The translations under genes and the position numbers were made by a program. Below are positions 43,840 through 53,950 of a stretch of DNA of 64,000 nt, piece by piece. The notes under the pieces were generated by a model. It was not told the DNA's origin. It did not search any database and was given only the letters and a program-made list of their open reading frames with translations. Position 1 is the stretch's first letter. Every line of letters begins with the position of its first letter. Source of the stretch: Ascarosepion bandense. Its lineage: Eukaryota > Mollusca > Cephalopoda > Sepiida > Sepiidae. Location: NCBI GenBank assembly GCA_037127315.1, contig JBBBDQ010000421.1, positions 3,887,501 through 3,951,500 of the forward strand, read 5' to 3'.

Positions 43840-44090
43840 CAGTTTTACCCCCTCAGTTTCTTTCCTCGCATTTCCCTCCTGTGGAACTCCTTCCCCGATA
43901 GCTAAAATCTCCAAAAGTTTAAATGCAACATCAGTTGCAATCTTATATATCCGTGATTCCTACCTCTCTTTTACTCTTTCTACAACATCACCTATACTGT
44001 TTTCTTCTCTGTCATCCGTCTCCCCTCACTGTAACCCCTGCGTACCAGTAACAATATTGCCTTCCTTGGGGTGAAATGATTAAAAAATTT
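43840..44090 (+). mobile_element. APE-type LINE 3' end
   Basis: CTCGCATTTCCCTCCTGTGG and AACTCCTTCCCCGATAGCTA correspond to RTSRLWNSLP; the 3' UTR ends ACTGTAACCCCTGCGTACCA ... TTCCTTGGGGTGAAATGATT plus A-rich. The terminal inner hairpin is degraded here. Confidence 0.75.
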
Positions 44091-44811
44091 GAATTGCAAC
44101 GTTTATTACTATAAAATATAAAATCTGTCAGGAAGTAATATTGCATGTTCAAAAGATAACTGATATTAATATAATTGCTAACAATAGCGCAATTGTCATC
44201 ATTAGCAATTATGGTAGCCCAACACAAGTTAAATATTTTCATTTTCCGTCGTTAAATTTATATCAGTTTTCTGTTAAAAAAAAATAGGAGTATGCTGAAA
44301 ATGTCTTTTTCTCTATTTTTGAGTGAAACCTGTGGATCTTGGCAAATGATGACAGATAACAGAAGCCAGATAACAGAAATCCCATTACATGAGAACTTTC
44401 AACAGCAGTAACAGCTGAAATGGATAGCAGATGTAACTAGAAGAGAAAGTAATGACATAATCATGATAACTGAAATAGCACACTAATTCACTAATTCAAA
44501 GAAAAGGTTAAGAAGGAAACCACCATCAATACTAGAAAGAGCGATAACAGCTACTGGACTTGAGAAACTTGTTTCCCTGAAAAATTGTTTTCAGAGAAAG
44601 ATAAATTTAAACCGATAGGAGTACAAGCTGCTCTGTCAATCAATACCAAATGTTTCCTTATACGGAAATGGATAATTACCATTACTATTTCTCTTCTCCC
44701 CCAACTCCAGACAGATCTTTTGACCTGTCAGTCTAGAAAAAACATATCGAGGCTTTATGTTAATATAAGAAGTGAGATTCTATATATCGCTGACTTGCTG
44801 GACCTGTCTCG
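44091..44811. other. No gene recognised
   Basis: Unique. CAGATAACAGAA occurs twice near 44352-44378. Frames of 76-91 codons lack any resemblance. Confidence 0.45.
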
Positions 44812-44880
44812 TAGCTTACAGCACATGGTATTTCCCAGCGGTCACCCATCTGAGTACTGACTTGGGTCAACTTCGGCGAG
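44812..44880 (-). pseudogene. 5S rRNA 3'-part fragment
   Basis: On the minus strand CTCGCCGAAGTTGACCCAAG, TCAGTACTCAGATGGGTGAC and CGCTGGGAAATACCATGTGC, TGTAAGCT correspond to the last 70 bases of a 5S rRNA. It is the best conserved 5S piece in the window but lacks the 5' half. Likely a truncated 5S-headed SINE. Confidence 0.75.
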
Positions 44881-44944
44881 CGGAAGAAAATCTGTATTTC
44901 AGTGTGACAGGGCTGTTGAGTGATCGAAACAAATGCTACACTGA

Positions 44945-45310
44945 AACAGACGAGCAACTAGGTCCCACCCTTTTACAGTTAAACAAATAAGATGTAACCG
45001 TAAATTCTACTCCAACAGCTTCTTTTCTCGCGCTTCCCGCCTGTGGAACTCCCTTCCACAAGTCTGCTTTCCCGACAGTTACAATCTCCAGGTGTTTAAA
45101 TGTAGGGTCAATAGACACCTCCTATCACACTAACTCCCAACTATTCTCAGAACACTCTCATCTACCCAACCCTCATTCTCAGTATCCTTACCCGTCTATC
45201 ACCCACCCTCTGACATTTCCTATATTTAATCAGCCTTTCTCCACTCTACGTAGCCCCCTGCGCAGTAGTGGCAGTGACATGCCTTGCTCGGGGTGAAACG
45301 CTTATAAAAA
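44945..45310 (+). pseudogene. APE-type LINE 3' end
   Basis: ACGAGCAACTAGGTCCCACC, then SFFSRASRLWNSLPQVCFPD-type coding and NRHLL; 3' UTR CTACGTAGCCCCCTGCGCAG ... GCCTTGCTCGGGGTGAAACG with AAAAAAAAC. The terminal hairpin is of the GGCA/TGCC type. Confidence 0.82.
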
Positions 45311-45888
45311 AAAACAAAAAAACTGGGAAATACGAAGGTTAACGAAAAATATCCAGTTTTATTTATCTTATTTTTTATCTATTTTTTTTATTCTCCTGTG
45401 AGGAGCTTTTTTGGTGTTATGTTTCCTGTTACTCAAGACTGCATATATTTTTTTAGATATTTTCTCCCGAAATCCTTTCAGAATTAGATGACAACTGCCA
45501 TCTTCTGCAACTGACATATAAAAAAAATATTTTCTGAATTGACGCGCTGGTTCAGTGTTAGGGGTTCACATTGACACAGAATAATAACCATATCGGTGCA
45601 AAAAAGTGGTATCAGCGAACTAAGTACAAATTCCAGAAGGGGCCTACTATCTTCCCTTCGCGCCAATGAATTTTGAAAAGATATAAACCCGGCTCTTCTC
45701 ATTTGTTCAGCTGTAAAAACAGAAATAAAACAGGATAGTAAAATGAGATATTGGTATAGAAACTCGTCGCGTAGGATAACTCTAAAACCAAACAGATACG
45801 TTAGTGTGTAAGTATAAGCTCACCTTCGTTTTTTTCCATGTAGTACAGACATTTAGAGAAGGCTCAAATTGTAGTAGATGAAGAAAAG
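45311..45888. other. No gene recognised
   Basis: 45535-45720 has SINE-like complexity (GGTTCAGTGTTAGGGGTTCA, CGCGCCAATGAATTTTGAAA) but matches no other sequence in the window. Confidence 0.4.
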
Positions 45889-45889
45889 A

Positions 45890-46163
<274 letters not shown>

Positions 46164-46164
46164 A

Positions 46165-46445
46165 CGGTAAGATTCCGGGAAGGATTGGTAAAATCCGGAA
46201 TAAGGTTGGTAAATAATCCAGAAGGATCCTAGTAATATCGTTAAAATATTAAAACTGATCCAATAGAGAGCTCAATACAAAACGATTCAATTTACTGAGC
46301 AAATGATGAAATCACATACACAAACAGGGGAATTATTCATAAAACGCAAATCCGAGGACATTTAAAAACACAACACTATTATCGCGAATATAATAAATTG
46401 GAGAAGTAAAGTAATTTTTCTATAAAAAATAAATAAAAGCAAGAA
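46165..46445 (+). mobile_element. Inverted-repeat arm, Penelope-type terminal sequence
   Basis: After the TA run come TTCCGGGAAGGATTGGTAAA and ATCCAATAGAGAGCTCAATA, similar in order to CAGTCCGTAAACGGTGAGGA and ATCCATATAGAGAGCTCGAT next to the TA run of the Penelope-like element at 51180. 46295-46440 pairs with 47285-47450 as an inverted repeat (CGCAAATCCGAGGACATTTA against TAAATGTCCTCGGATTTGCG). Confidence 0.6.
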
Positions 46446-46499
46446 TTAAACTTAAAAATTAAAATTTAAAAAATAAAATTTCAATTTGAAATTTAAAAT

Positions 46500-46680
46500 T
46501 ATCGCCCGGTTCACACTCCACCAACGTCTTTTGAACAGGTGTAGAGGCTTATCCCTTGTTCCCTGTTTAGGATGTGGTTTCCGGCTTTCTCTTTTCCATT
46601 CTATTCACTCTTACGTAACCCCCTGCACATCAGTGTCCTTACCGCCTTGCTCGGGGTGATATGATTAAAAAAATAAATTA
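46500..46680 (+). mobile_element. LINE 3' UTR and terminus, unexpanded reference copy
   Basis: ATCGCCCGGTTCACACTCCA, TTTGAACAGGTGTAGAGGCT, TAGGATGTGGTTTCCGGCTT and TTACGTAACCCCCTGCACAT ... GCTCGGGGTGATATGATTAA. This is the single-copy form of the sequence amplified as the 163-bp satellite at 11.4-12.7 kb and lies between the two inverted arms. Confidence 0.85.
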
Positions 46681-47284
46681 AAATAAAATAAAAATAAAGG
46701 AAAAATTAAAATTAGAATTAATATTAAAATTAAATTTAAACATTAAATAGATTACAATTTGTAATAGAAAATAAAGATAAAATAACATAAGACAGATCAT
46801 ATAGTTAAAGTAAATTATCAACATAGTAAGATTAATACTGTAAAAAGTTTAAATTGATAGGGTTTCATACTTTAGATTTTATAATTCTAACAGGATTGTA
46901 AGGTTAATTATTTAATATGTTTACAATTTACTGTAGTTTCATGCCTCTGATTCAGTAATATGTCACTCTTCATGTACATAATAATTTCTATTTTTTTTTT
47001 TTTTTTTTTTGTAGACAAAGGATACACGGTTCATTTACTGATCTCGATATTCTAGCTTTGAGAATTTTCCATTTAATTTCAGATGTTTTATTTTCTTTTA
47101 ACTTCCAAAAATATTTAGAAAGTGATGTCATATTTTTATCCTTATTAGTTAAAGATGAGAGATAATTGTAAAAACGCTTTTTAAAAAGTTTATTGTATTA
47201 CTAATATAAACTTTAGTAGCCCTGGTATTTTCTACAGACGAGATAGAGCAGATGTAGACCAGGGATTTAGTTAAATACTTATTA
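46681..47284. other. AT-rich interior of an inverted repeat
   Basis: A-rich runs after the LINE tail, poly-T at 46991-47011, no gene. Confidence 0.5.
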
Positions 47285-47450
47285 GATAATTTTCTTATTT
47301 ATTTGATATAAAAAAAATTATTTTACTTTTCCAATTTATTATATTAGCGCTAACGAGCTTATATCTTCGGGCTGTGCTTTTAAATGTCCTCGGATTTGCG
47401 TTTTATGAATAATTTATCTGTTTGTGTATGTAATTTCATCATTTTTAGTT
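47285..47450 (-). repeat. Right inverted-repeat arm
   Basis: Reverse complement of 46295-46440 with moderate divergence: ACTTTTCCAATTTATTATAT, TAAATGTCCTCGGATTTGCG, GTTTGTGTATGTAATTTCAT. The 1.15-kb unit may be two inverted Penelope termini with a LINE tail inserted between them. Confidence 0.65.
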
Positions 47451-47799
47451 GTAAACGATGTAACGTGCGTCTGTATCTGCAACTCACTTCCGGCCAAAGT
47501 TTGAACTTTCTATTTCTTTGCCGCTTTCGTAGTCTCCTCACCACCACTTTCTTCCCTCTGTGCATTTTCTCACATTTTCTTCTTTGTTAAGCCCATAGGG
47601 AGATAAATCATGACTCCCATAAAAGGCTCTACACAATGAATGAGAACAATATACCCCAGTGATTGTAATAAAGGGTCCGGTTCAAAATTATTAGCACTTG
47701 AAGAAGGCCGGAAACGTCCTAATAATTGCAACAAAGATGAGGACAATAGTCCGAATAATGTAAATAGTGTTAATACTACCTCATCTCATAAATATAGAA
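47451..47799. other. No gene recognised
   Basis: Mixed composition with short frames on both strands (47380-47590) that I cannot support. Confidence 0.4.
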
Positions 47800-48065
47800 A
47801 AATTACAAACATGTTTTGCTCTCTATACCGCAAATGGTACACTAAATTATATCTACATATTTACATTTATTCCACGCAGAGAAAACATAACACTTACATG
47901 AAACAACAAGCACAGTGAAAAGTTCACGAAAAATAGGGTTTTGCAATATTTGCCAACGAGAGTGAATCTGTCGGAGATTTCTCTGTGTTTCTGGAGAAGC
48001 CATATTCCAGATTCGAACGCGTCGGATTTATTTACTATGTCACTAACGTGGCACTATTTCTTTCA
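47800..48065 (+). repeat. Interspersed repeat, unknown family (copy 1)
   Basis: ACAAACATGTTTTGCTCTCT, CCACGCAGAGAAAACATAAC, CTGGAGAAGCCATATTCCAG and GGATTTATTTACTATGTCAC match, in order and spacing, 54715-54975 (ACAAACATGCTTTGTTCTAA, CAACGCAGAGAAAATATAAC, CTGAAAAAGCCATATTTAGG, GGATTTACCTGCGACGTCAT). Noncoding. A possible downstream continuation (GACGAACCACTCTCGCCAAT) at 48250 resembles 59088. Confidence 0.6.
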
Positions 48066-48759
48066 AACAGAAACGGCAAAGTATGTGCTTTTTCCAACAT
48101 GAGAACTGTGGGCAGGTATTTATTTATATTGTGAATATTTATCTTAATAAACAAACGTCTTATAAGCTGCTGGGGGGTTTAGCCTAAGCTTAGACCGAAG
48201 GGCAGGGCTAACAGAAACTACTTGGTGTGACTAATGGAAGATGACTGACCGACGAACCACTCTCGCCAATCTATGAAGTTACGTCACTAAGCTGACGTCA
48301 CGTAACCCACATAACGTCAAATCGAACCAAGGGAGATAATCACCTATTGTATCCCTACAATGGTAATTGTTTTGATGAACTTTCCGCTATAATACCTACA
48401 CTTCTGCTGTATATTTATAGTTTATATATAAAATCTAAAAAACGAACCAGTAATATTATCTCGATTTCAGTCACTTCTAAGTCATCGTTCTCTGAGTCTT
48501 TTCTATAAATGCTTTCACGGCAACAATACTGATGAAATTTCCTTAACAGTACTTATACTTTATGTGTAGTACTATATTGGGAACAAGATCCCATCAGTAT
48601 AGAGTTAAATTGGCTAGATGAAACCATAAGTTCTATGTTAACAGTTTCATTATCTCATTCTCTCACTTGTGGGGCTCACTATTCCGGTTAACTTTTCAAT
48701 GTCAATCGTTCTCCACTGTCTTCTTTATTGGTCTTTTTATTTTTGTCTCTCATTTCATT
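48066..48759. other. No gene recognised
   Basis: Contains CTGACGTCACGTAACCC near 48290 (CRE-like TGACGTCA). Otherwise unique. Confidence 0.4.
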
Positions 48760-48819
48760 ATTCTTTCACACTTAGTAATTCCTTGTGTCATAACGAGGTT
48801 TATTTATTGACTTGCTCGG

Positions 48820-48866
<47 letters not shown>

Positions 48867-48939
48867 TGAGCTGTGATACAGAGAAACAGGCTTGTATGTG
48901 GATAACTAATACAAGCCTGTTTCTCTGTATCACAGCTCA

Positions 48940-48983
<44 letters not shown>

Positions 48984-49048
48984 CCGTTCCGAGCAAGTCA
49001 ATAAATAAACCTCGTTATGACACAAGGAGTTACTAAGTGTGAAAGAAT
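48760..49048. repeat. 285-bp near-perfect hairpin carrying mutated hammerhead cores
   Basis: Left arm 48760-48896, 13-base loop, right arm 48910-49048. The arms are complementary throughout, including CATAACGAGGTTTATTTATT, a (TG)n/(CA)n block and GATGAGCTGTGATACAGAGA. Each arm contains TGATGA-GCTG-TGATA-CAGA-GAAAC, which is a hammerhead ribozyme core with the essential first C changed to G and a G-A mismatch closing stem II. Plus-strand core 48863-48887, minus-strand core in the right arm. The orthodox core at 63968 shares the same stem II. Confidence 0.85.
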
Positions 49049-49059
49049 ATATATATATA

Positions 49060-49421
49060 CTAGCAGTATAGCCCGGCGTTGCTCGGGTGTAATGAAAGCT
49101 TTAAAACTAATCCATGGTCCTGGAGCTCAGACTCTTTGGACGTTGGCACGAAAGACTAAAAAGCAATAGTTGTTTCCAGTTAAAGCGAAACCGTAGACTG
49201 AAAGAAAAATGAATTGATGTATGTCAAATTTTGATTTCCTGGCAACGATATCAAATAAGTTTTTTCATCGTAAACTGAATTTTGAAGGCTAAATAAGTCC
49301 TCTGAGTAAATGGTATCAAGGCTGAGACTAAGAACTATAATTATATCTACTTAGAACCAAACCCGAAGCAAAAACTAAAATAAAAGGGCTGAAAAAATAC
49401 AGACATACAGGCAGATAAATA
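49060..49421 (-). mobile_element. Helitron 3' half (copy 6)
   Basis: The minus-strand end is perfect (CCCGAGCAACGCCGGG hairpin, CTATACTG, CTAG|T at 49063-49060), flanked by (TA)n. The element is cut at GGCAGATAAAT near 49421, so the TCTAAAC half is missing. Confidence 0.82.
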
Positions 49422-49677
49422 TATGAAACCATATCCACATGAACATTACTTAGATGAAATTCTAAAAGACGAAATATCATAGATTTTTTTTTAATATATT
49501 TGAGGAGGTGCTGATACTACAAAAAGTTCTCAGTCTGGCCCACTTTTCAAACAATAAAATTTTTGGTGGAAAAGGAATTATTTCTTGGTCGAGCCAAATT
49601 ATTTTCAGTTCCCCCTCCTTTGCATCTATATATTTTTTATGTTGGTGTTGCAATCTTCTATGGACGTAAGTATCTAT

Positions 49678-49679
<2 letters not shown>
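49422..49679. other. No feature recognised
   Basis: Unique spacer. Frames in it run into the TG microsatellite and are not credible. Confidence 0.5.

Positions 49680-49729
<50 letters not shown>
49680..49729. repeat. (TG)n microsatellite
   Basis: About 24 TG units. Confidence 0.97.
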
Positions 49730-49730
<1 letters not shown>

Positions 49731-51130
49731 GTCAAAATGTCAACGTAGAGTACCAGATAAGAGACATAAGGACAAGAAAATAATAATAAAAAAAAATAGA
49801 CCAATCAATAAGTAAACAGACAATGAGGTGAAAGGGGAGAAAAGTGTAACTGATGAAATTTTTTCGAAGACCGAAGCAGATTTTATTAGTGAGGAAGTCT
49901 TGTTGAATCGATAAATGTTTGCATTGCGTGGTCGGGTTTGAGCGTCAAGCAGGAAAATGCCGAAGAAAAAAGGACTGGAAAATGAGAAAAGAGGCGGAAG
50001 GAAAAAGATGGGGTATGTTTACTGTAGTGGCGAAGTGAGGGAAGATTTTGTTAAAAAAAGAGAGAGAGTAGGTGACACATAGGACAGGTGGGAAGATATA
50101 CTTCAGACTCAATTCCAAAGTCAGTATGTATGTAAGGACTATCCTGCATATTTTAATATTCAGAGACTTACGTGCCCGTGTGTAAATGTCGATGCCTGCT
50201 CATAAATAAATCTATTCATGCTCTGTTCGTATCTCCATAAAGAGGTGAATATCTGGAAATTCAACTGTAGACATACGATAAGAAACTCAAAATCCCTTGT
50301 ACCGACCCACCTCCAAAAATCAGTATTCTGATGTTTGATCATTGAAATGCTGATTTTGGGAAGTGAGATGGGTCGAGAATTTTTCTGAAACTCACGTATG
50401 TATGAATACCATGTTTATCACTTTTCTTTTTTGTGTATATGTGTATGTGTGGAAGAAAAAGAGAGATGTGTATTTGTGGAAGACAGAGAGAGAGAGAGAG
50501 AGAGAGAAAAAAAGATGTGTATGTATGGAAAAGAGAGAGAGGAAGCGTGAAAGAACGAACGAATGAAAAACCACTGAAAGTTTATAAAATTCTTATTTTG
50601 TGTACGGCAATAATAACGGTAGGATTAGTCGTTCCCTTCTAGGACAACAATCAAAAAGTCTTGTAAAGACAAAGCTTGAGAGAAGGAATCAGATACTTCC
50701 TAGAGTGATCGAATAATCCGTCCATTTTCCAGCATCATTAACAATGGATTGTACATGTGAGTTCTTCTTGGGGTCTGCAAAATGAGCTTGAGACACGAGA
50801 GACGTTCAGGGCATCATTGAAAGTGAAATTGTTCACCTGCTGATAATTTGTAAAATGTTTTTAAATCTGTAAAAGGGAAAACAATAGTTTCCGCTGTGAG
50901 GCAACGGATGGCGGCTCTGAGTGCGAAATCGCCCAAGACATATCACTGTTGTTACAGGTGCAGTACATAAAGTGCTTCAACGACCCTCAAGGGTTGTTGA
51001 ACTAGTAAGGGGATGTAATTCAGTACGTTATTAATATTTGTGACTGAATTAAGTGCATTGATACGAGTCAGATTATGTCAAAAAAAGTAATATTTTTGTG
51101 TAAAATATCTTTTTTCATTATTACTTCTAT
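49730..51130. other. No gene; one GA tract
   Basis: (GA)n at 50484-50508 within a purine-rich stretch to 50545. 50885-51000 (GCCCAAGACATATCACTGTT, TTACAGGTGCAGTACATAAA) resembles 53665-53735 (GCCCAAGACACAGTACTGCT, TTACGGATGCAGTACATGGA), so a short interspersed repeat is likely. Confidence 0.5.
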
Positions 51131-51132
51131 TG

Positions 51133-51135
<3 letters not shown>

Positions 51136-51178
<43 letters not shown>
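51136..51178. repeat. (TA)n microsatellite
   Basis: TA run abutting the Penelope-type terminus. Confidence 0.95.
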
Positions 51179-51182
<4 letters not shown>

Positions 51183-51290
51183 GTCAGTCCGTAAACGGTG
51201 AGGATAATCCAACAAGATTTCCTTAATATAAATTATTAATAGATAAATCCATATAGAGAGCTCGATGGGTGTTAACCAGAGCAGTATGAA

Positions 51291-51429
51291 GTTTATAAAG
51301 GAAAACTCAACACGTCATCTTAGTTATAAACTATAGTTCATTTCAATGAGCTTAACAGCTCATATCATCAGACTCTTTTACAATTATAGTTTATAACTAA
51401 TATGACGTGTTGAGTTTTCCTTTATAAAC
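51291..51429 (-). ncRNA. Hammerhead-like core in an inverted repeat (uncertain)
   Basis: The minus strand reads CTGATGA (51371-51365), then a 7-bp stem ATGAGCT-GTTA-AGCTCAT, then GAAA (51344-51341): the order of hammerhead core C, stem II and GAAA. The first pair of stem II is T-T instead of G-C. The flanks 51291-51337 and 51381-51429 (GTTTATAAAGGAAAACTCAA and its complement) pair with each other, which is not the normal hammerhead topology. The core may be a relic inside a foldback. Confidence 0.4.
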
Positions 51430-51500
51430 TATATATATATATATAGTTTATAAAGGAAATAGTATATATATATATATATATATAGTTTATAAAGGAAATA

Positions 51501-51534
<34 letters not shown>

Positions 51535-51784
51535 TATAAAGGAAATAGTATATATATATATATATATATAGTTTATAAAGGAAATAGTATATATATATAT
51601 ATATATATAGTTTATAAAGGAAATAGTATATATATATATATATATATAGTTTATAAAGGAAATAGTATATATATATATATATATATAGTTTATAAAGGAA
51701 ATAGTATATATATATATATATATAGTTTATAAAGGAAATAGTATATATATATATATATATATATTTATTTAAATAAAGGAAATA

Positions 51785-51818
<34 letters not shown>

Positions 51819-51864
51819 TAGTTTATAAAGGAAATATATATATATATATATATATAGTTTATAA

Positions 51865-51895
<31 letters not shown>

Positions 51896-51995
51896 GTTTA
51901 TAAAGGAAATAGTATATATATATATATATATATTTATAAAGGTTTAAATAAAGAAATATATATATATATATATATATAGTTTATAAAGGAAATAG

Positions 51996-52020
<25 letters not shown>
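51420..52020. repeat. Minisatellite AGTTTATAAAGGAAATAG-(TA)n, array 1
   Basis: About 14 units of 35-50 bp, each with the constant 18-mer and a TA run of variable length. The constant part equals the outer edge of the Penelope-type inverted repeat (AGTTTATAAAGGAAA-ACTC), so the array grew from it. Confidence 0.92.
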
Positions 52021-52026
<6 letters not shown>

Positions 52027-52344
52027 AATGCAGGTTTCATTGAATAATATAGACAAGTTTTGTCTATTAATTTTGTGTAGGATCCGTTCATACCGTCTGA
52101 TATACTTGATGGTGATGTCGTTAAAAGACAACAAAAAATCACAGTATTTGTTGAATTTTTTATCAGGTCTAAGCTTTCGGCTCACATAAGCCATTATCAA
52201 AGAGTAAATAATAACACACAGTAAACATAGAACATTTAAGCTATTAACAATAAAGATAATTGAATTGAAAATATAAGTCCATCCCTACCGTGGCGGATGG
52301 CCGAAGACAGTGACAAAATAGTGGTGTTGTGGTCCCTGGTCTGA

Positions 52345-52448
52345 TTACAGACATTTGAGTACGTTGTTGGAAATATCGAAATTGATTGTATTCAAACCAG
52401 GTTTAAACTGTTTAATGTAGAGTGCTTCGAGGATTTTTAGTTTCTGCT
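52345..52448 (-). pseudogene. Penelope-like protein C-terminus
   Basis: 34 codons, KQKLKILEALYIKQFKPGLN followed by TINFDISNNVLKCL and TAA. ILEALYIKQFKPGLN fits the end of a GIY-YIG nuclease domain (the Glu of LEALYI being the metal-binding residue and PxLN the closing motif). The rest of the ORF is lost where the second minisatellite begins. Short, so identity rests on this motif plus the neighbouring UTR. Confidence 0.65.
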
Positions 52449-52454
52449 TATTAT

Positions 52455-52486
52455 TATATATATATATATAGTTTATAAAGGAAATA

Positions 52487-52520
<34 letters not shown>

Positions 52521-52920
52521 TATAAAGGAAATAGTATATATATATATATATAGTTTATAAAGGAAATAGTATATATATATATATATAGTTTATAAAGGAA
52601 ATAGTATATATATATATATATATAGTTTATAAAGGAAATAGTATATATATATATATATAGTTTATAAAGGAAATAGTATATATATATATATATATAGTTT
52701 ATAAAGGAAATAGTATATATATATATATATAGTTTATAAAGGAAATAGTATATATATATATATATAGTTTATAAAGGAAATAGTATATATATATATATAT
52801 AGTTTATAAAGGAAATAGTGTATATATATATATATATAGTTTATAAAGGAAATAGTGTATATATATATATAGTTTATAAAGGAAATAGTATATATATATA
52901 TATAGTTTATAAAGGAAATA

Positions 52921-52965
<45 letters not shown>
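52455..52965. repeat. Minisatellite AGTTTATAAAGGAAATAG-(TA)n, array 2
   Basis: About 13 units with the same constant 18-mer as array 1. Some units read GTGTATATA. The two arrays flank the surviving piece of Penelope-like element. Confidence 0.92.
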
Positions 52966-52966
<1 letters not shown>

Positions 52967-53440
52967 TATTTAATTATAGAAAAACAGACTATCTGCCCAA
53001 ATACGAATATCCATTAACAAATAAATTTAATGTCGGGTAATAACATTTTGTAACGTTCCGTAAGATTTCCTAATAATTGTTTTTGTTTACATTAAGATAC
53101 GAACCAGAGCAGTTATTAATATTACGAAAAATCGGGAATTTGTGTGTTTAAAGCTCAGTTTGATCTTGCCTAATTGTGAGACCGTGGTCGAGTGGATAAA
53201 ACAGGTCAGATTAACTGACGTCTTCCAATTGTCTACAGGAGTGGCAGGTTCGAAGGATGCATGTTTTCTATTTTTTTTGACACGATTTCTCGTATATTCT
53301 GTGTTTAATTATAGATAAACAGAGTATCCACTCAAATACGTGTATCCATTAATAATAATGTTCAAACAAAAAATTTAAATAAATATTTCGGTTAATGCCA
53401 TTTCGTAAGATTTTCGTAATAAAGATAGATATGTTCAAGC
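52966..53440. repeat. Pair of diverged direct repeats around a tRNA-like sequence
   Basis: TTTAATTATAGAAAAACAGA, CCAAATACGAATATCCATTA, CGTAAGATTTCCTAATAA (52968-53080) recur as TTTAATTATAGATAAACAGA, TCAAATACGTGTATCCATTA, CGTAAGATTTTCGTAATAA (53307-53425), 339 bp apart in the same orientation. Confidence 0.65.
53178..53262 (+). pseudogene. Class II tRNA-like sequence (Ser/Leu type)
   Basis: GTGGTCGAGTGGATAAA fits an A box (TGGTCGAGTGG). TTAACTGACG-like anticodon arm, a long variable region and GTGGCAGGTTCGAAGGATGC with box B GGTTCGAAGG follow. The acceptor stem does not close and the base after GGTTCGA differs from CC, so it is not a functional gene. Could be the head of an undescribed SINE. 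Confidence 0.5.
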
Positions 53441-53809
53441 TTATAAATAAATCTAATATAGAAACTAATGATTAGTTTCCTTTGCTATCACCATTAACTA
53501 GTATTAGTTTCGAGTGTTCAGTCACTCTGCTTCCTACTTTTTCTTTATAGGATAATGGCTTTTAAAGTGTGGTGCCCCTACGATCCCAATGGAATACGGT
53601 ACTCATAATCGAGATCGTGATTATTTAGCAACCATGAAAAACTCTGAATTCAAACCAGCTTCGAGAGAAAAGGGCTCTGTCGGTCTGTCTTGCCCAAGAC
53701 ACAGTACTGCTTTTACGGATGCAGTACATGGAGTAATCCTACGACCTACAAAAGTTACGGGATTCGTAAAAACCAAAACAAAGTATTAAGAGATAGGAAG
53801 TAGATATAG
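53441..53809. other. No gene; possible short repeat
   Basis: 53665-53735 resembles 50920-50975 (see that entry). A 66-codon plus frame (53589-53789) covers it and is not supported. Confidence 0.4.
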
Positions 53810-53943
53810 ATATTCAACTATCTGGGTAGTGCAATAAAAGATGACGAAAAATATAACATAGAAATCCGAAGATGCCACAGAAATAACAAAATATGACTCC
53901 CAAAAACTAAATGCATTAAGAGACCGAAATATTCAGTTAGAAA
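53810..53943 (+). pseudogene. RTE-like LINE fragment
   Basis: SAIKDDEKYNIEIRRCHRNN corresponds to the KYLGSVLTDDGKCDTEIRRR block. Ends abruptly at an A run against the Helitron. Confidence 0.55.
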
Positions 53944-53950
53944 AAAAAAA

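Larger units (their letters stand above)
51180..52448 (-). mobile_element. Penelope-like element, 3' end
   Basis: On the minus strand the element runs from a coding tail (52448-52345) through a 3' UTR with ATAATGGCTTATGTGAGCCG and AAAGCTTAGACCTGATAAAA, a CAGACGGTATGAACGGATCC block, an internal minisatellite (about 52010-51430), an inverted repeat 51291-51429, and GAGCTCTCTATATGGATTTA to a TA run at 51178. This matches the order protein - UTR - long terminal region of Penelope-like elements. Those encode RT plus a GIY-YIG endonuclease and often carry hammerhead ribozymes. Confidence 0.7.

Noticed and set aside
44917..44940. CTGTTGAG ... CGAAAC as a hammerhead
   Set aside because: Core position A6 is changed and stem II would be too short to form.
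48285..48300. CRE-like TGACGTCA as a promoter element
   Set aside because: An isolated 8-mer with no gene or start-site evidence nearby.
48669..49815. Val/Cys-repeat frames over the TG microsatellites
   Set aside because: Dinucleotide repeats read as alternating Cys and Val; no gene evidence.
49849..49875. Second hammerhead-like match CTGATGA ... CGAAG
   Set aside because: There is no stem II between the two motifs and GAAA is not present in the right place.
50363..50642. Glu/Arg-rich frames around the (GA)n tract
   Set aside because: Simple-sequence translation.
53178..53262. Functional tRNA-Ser or tRNA-Leu gene
   Set aside because: The acceptor stem does not pair and box B is altered after GGTTCGA.
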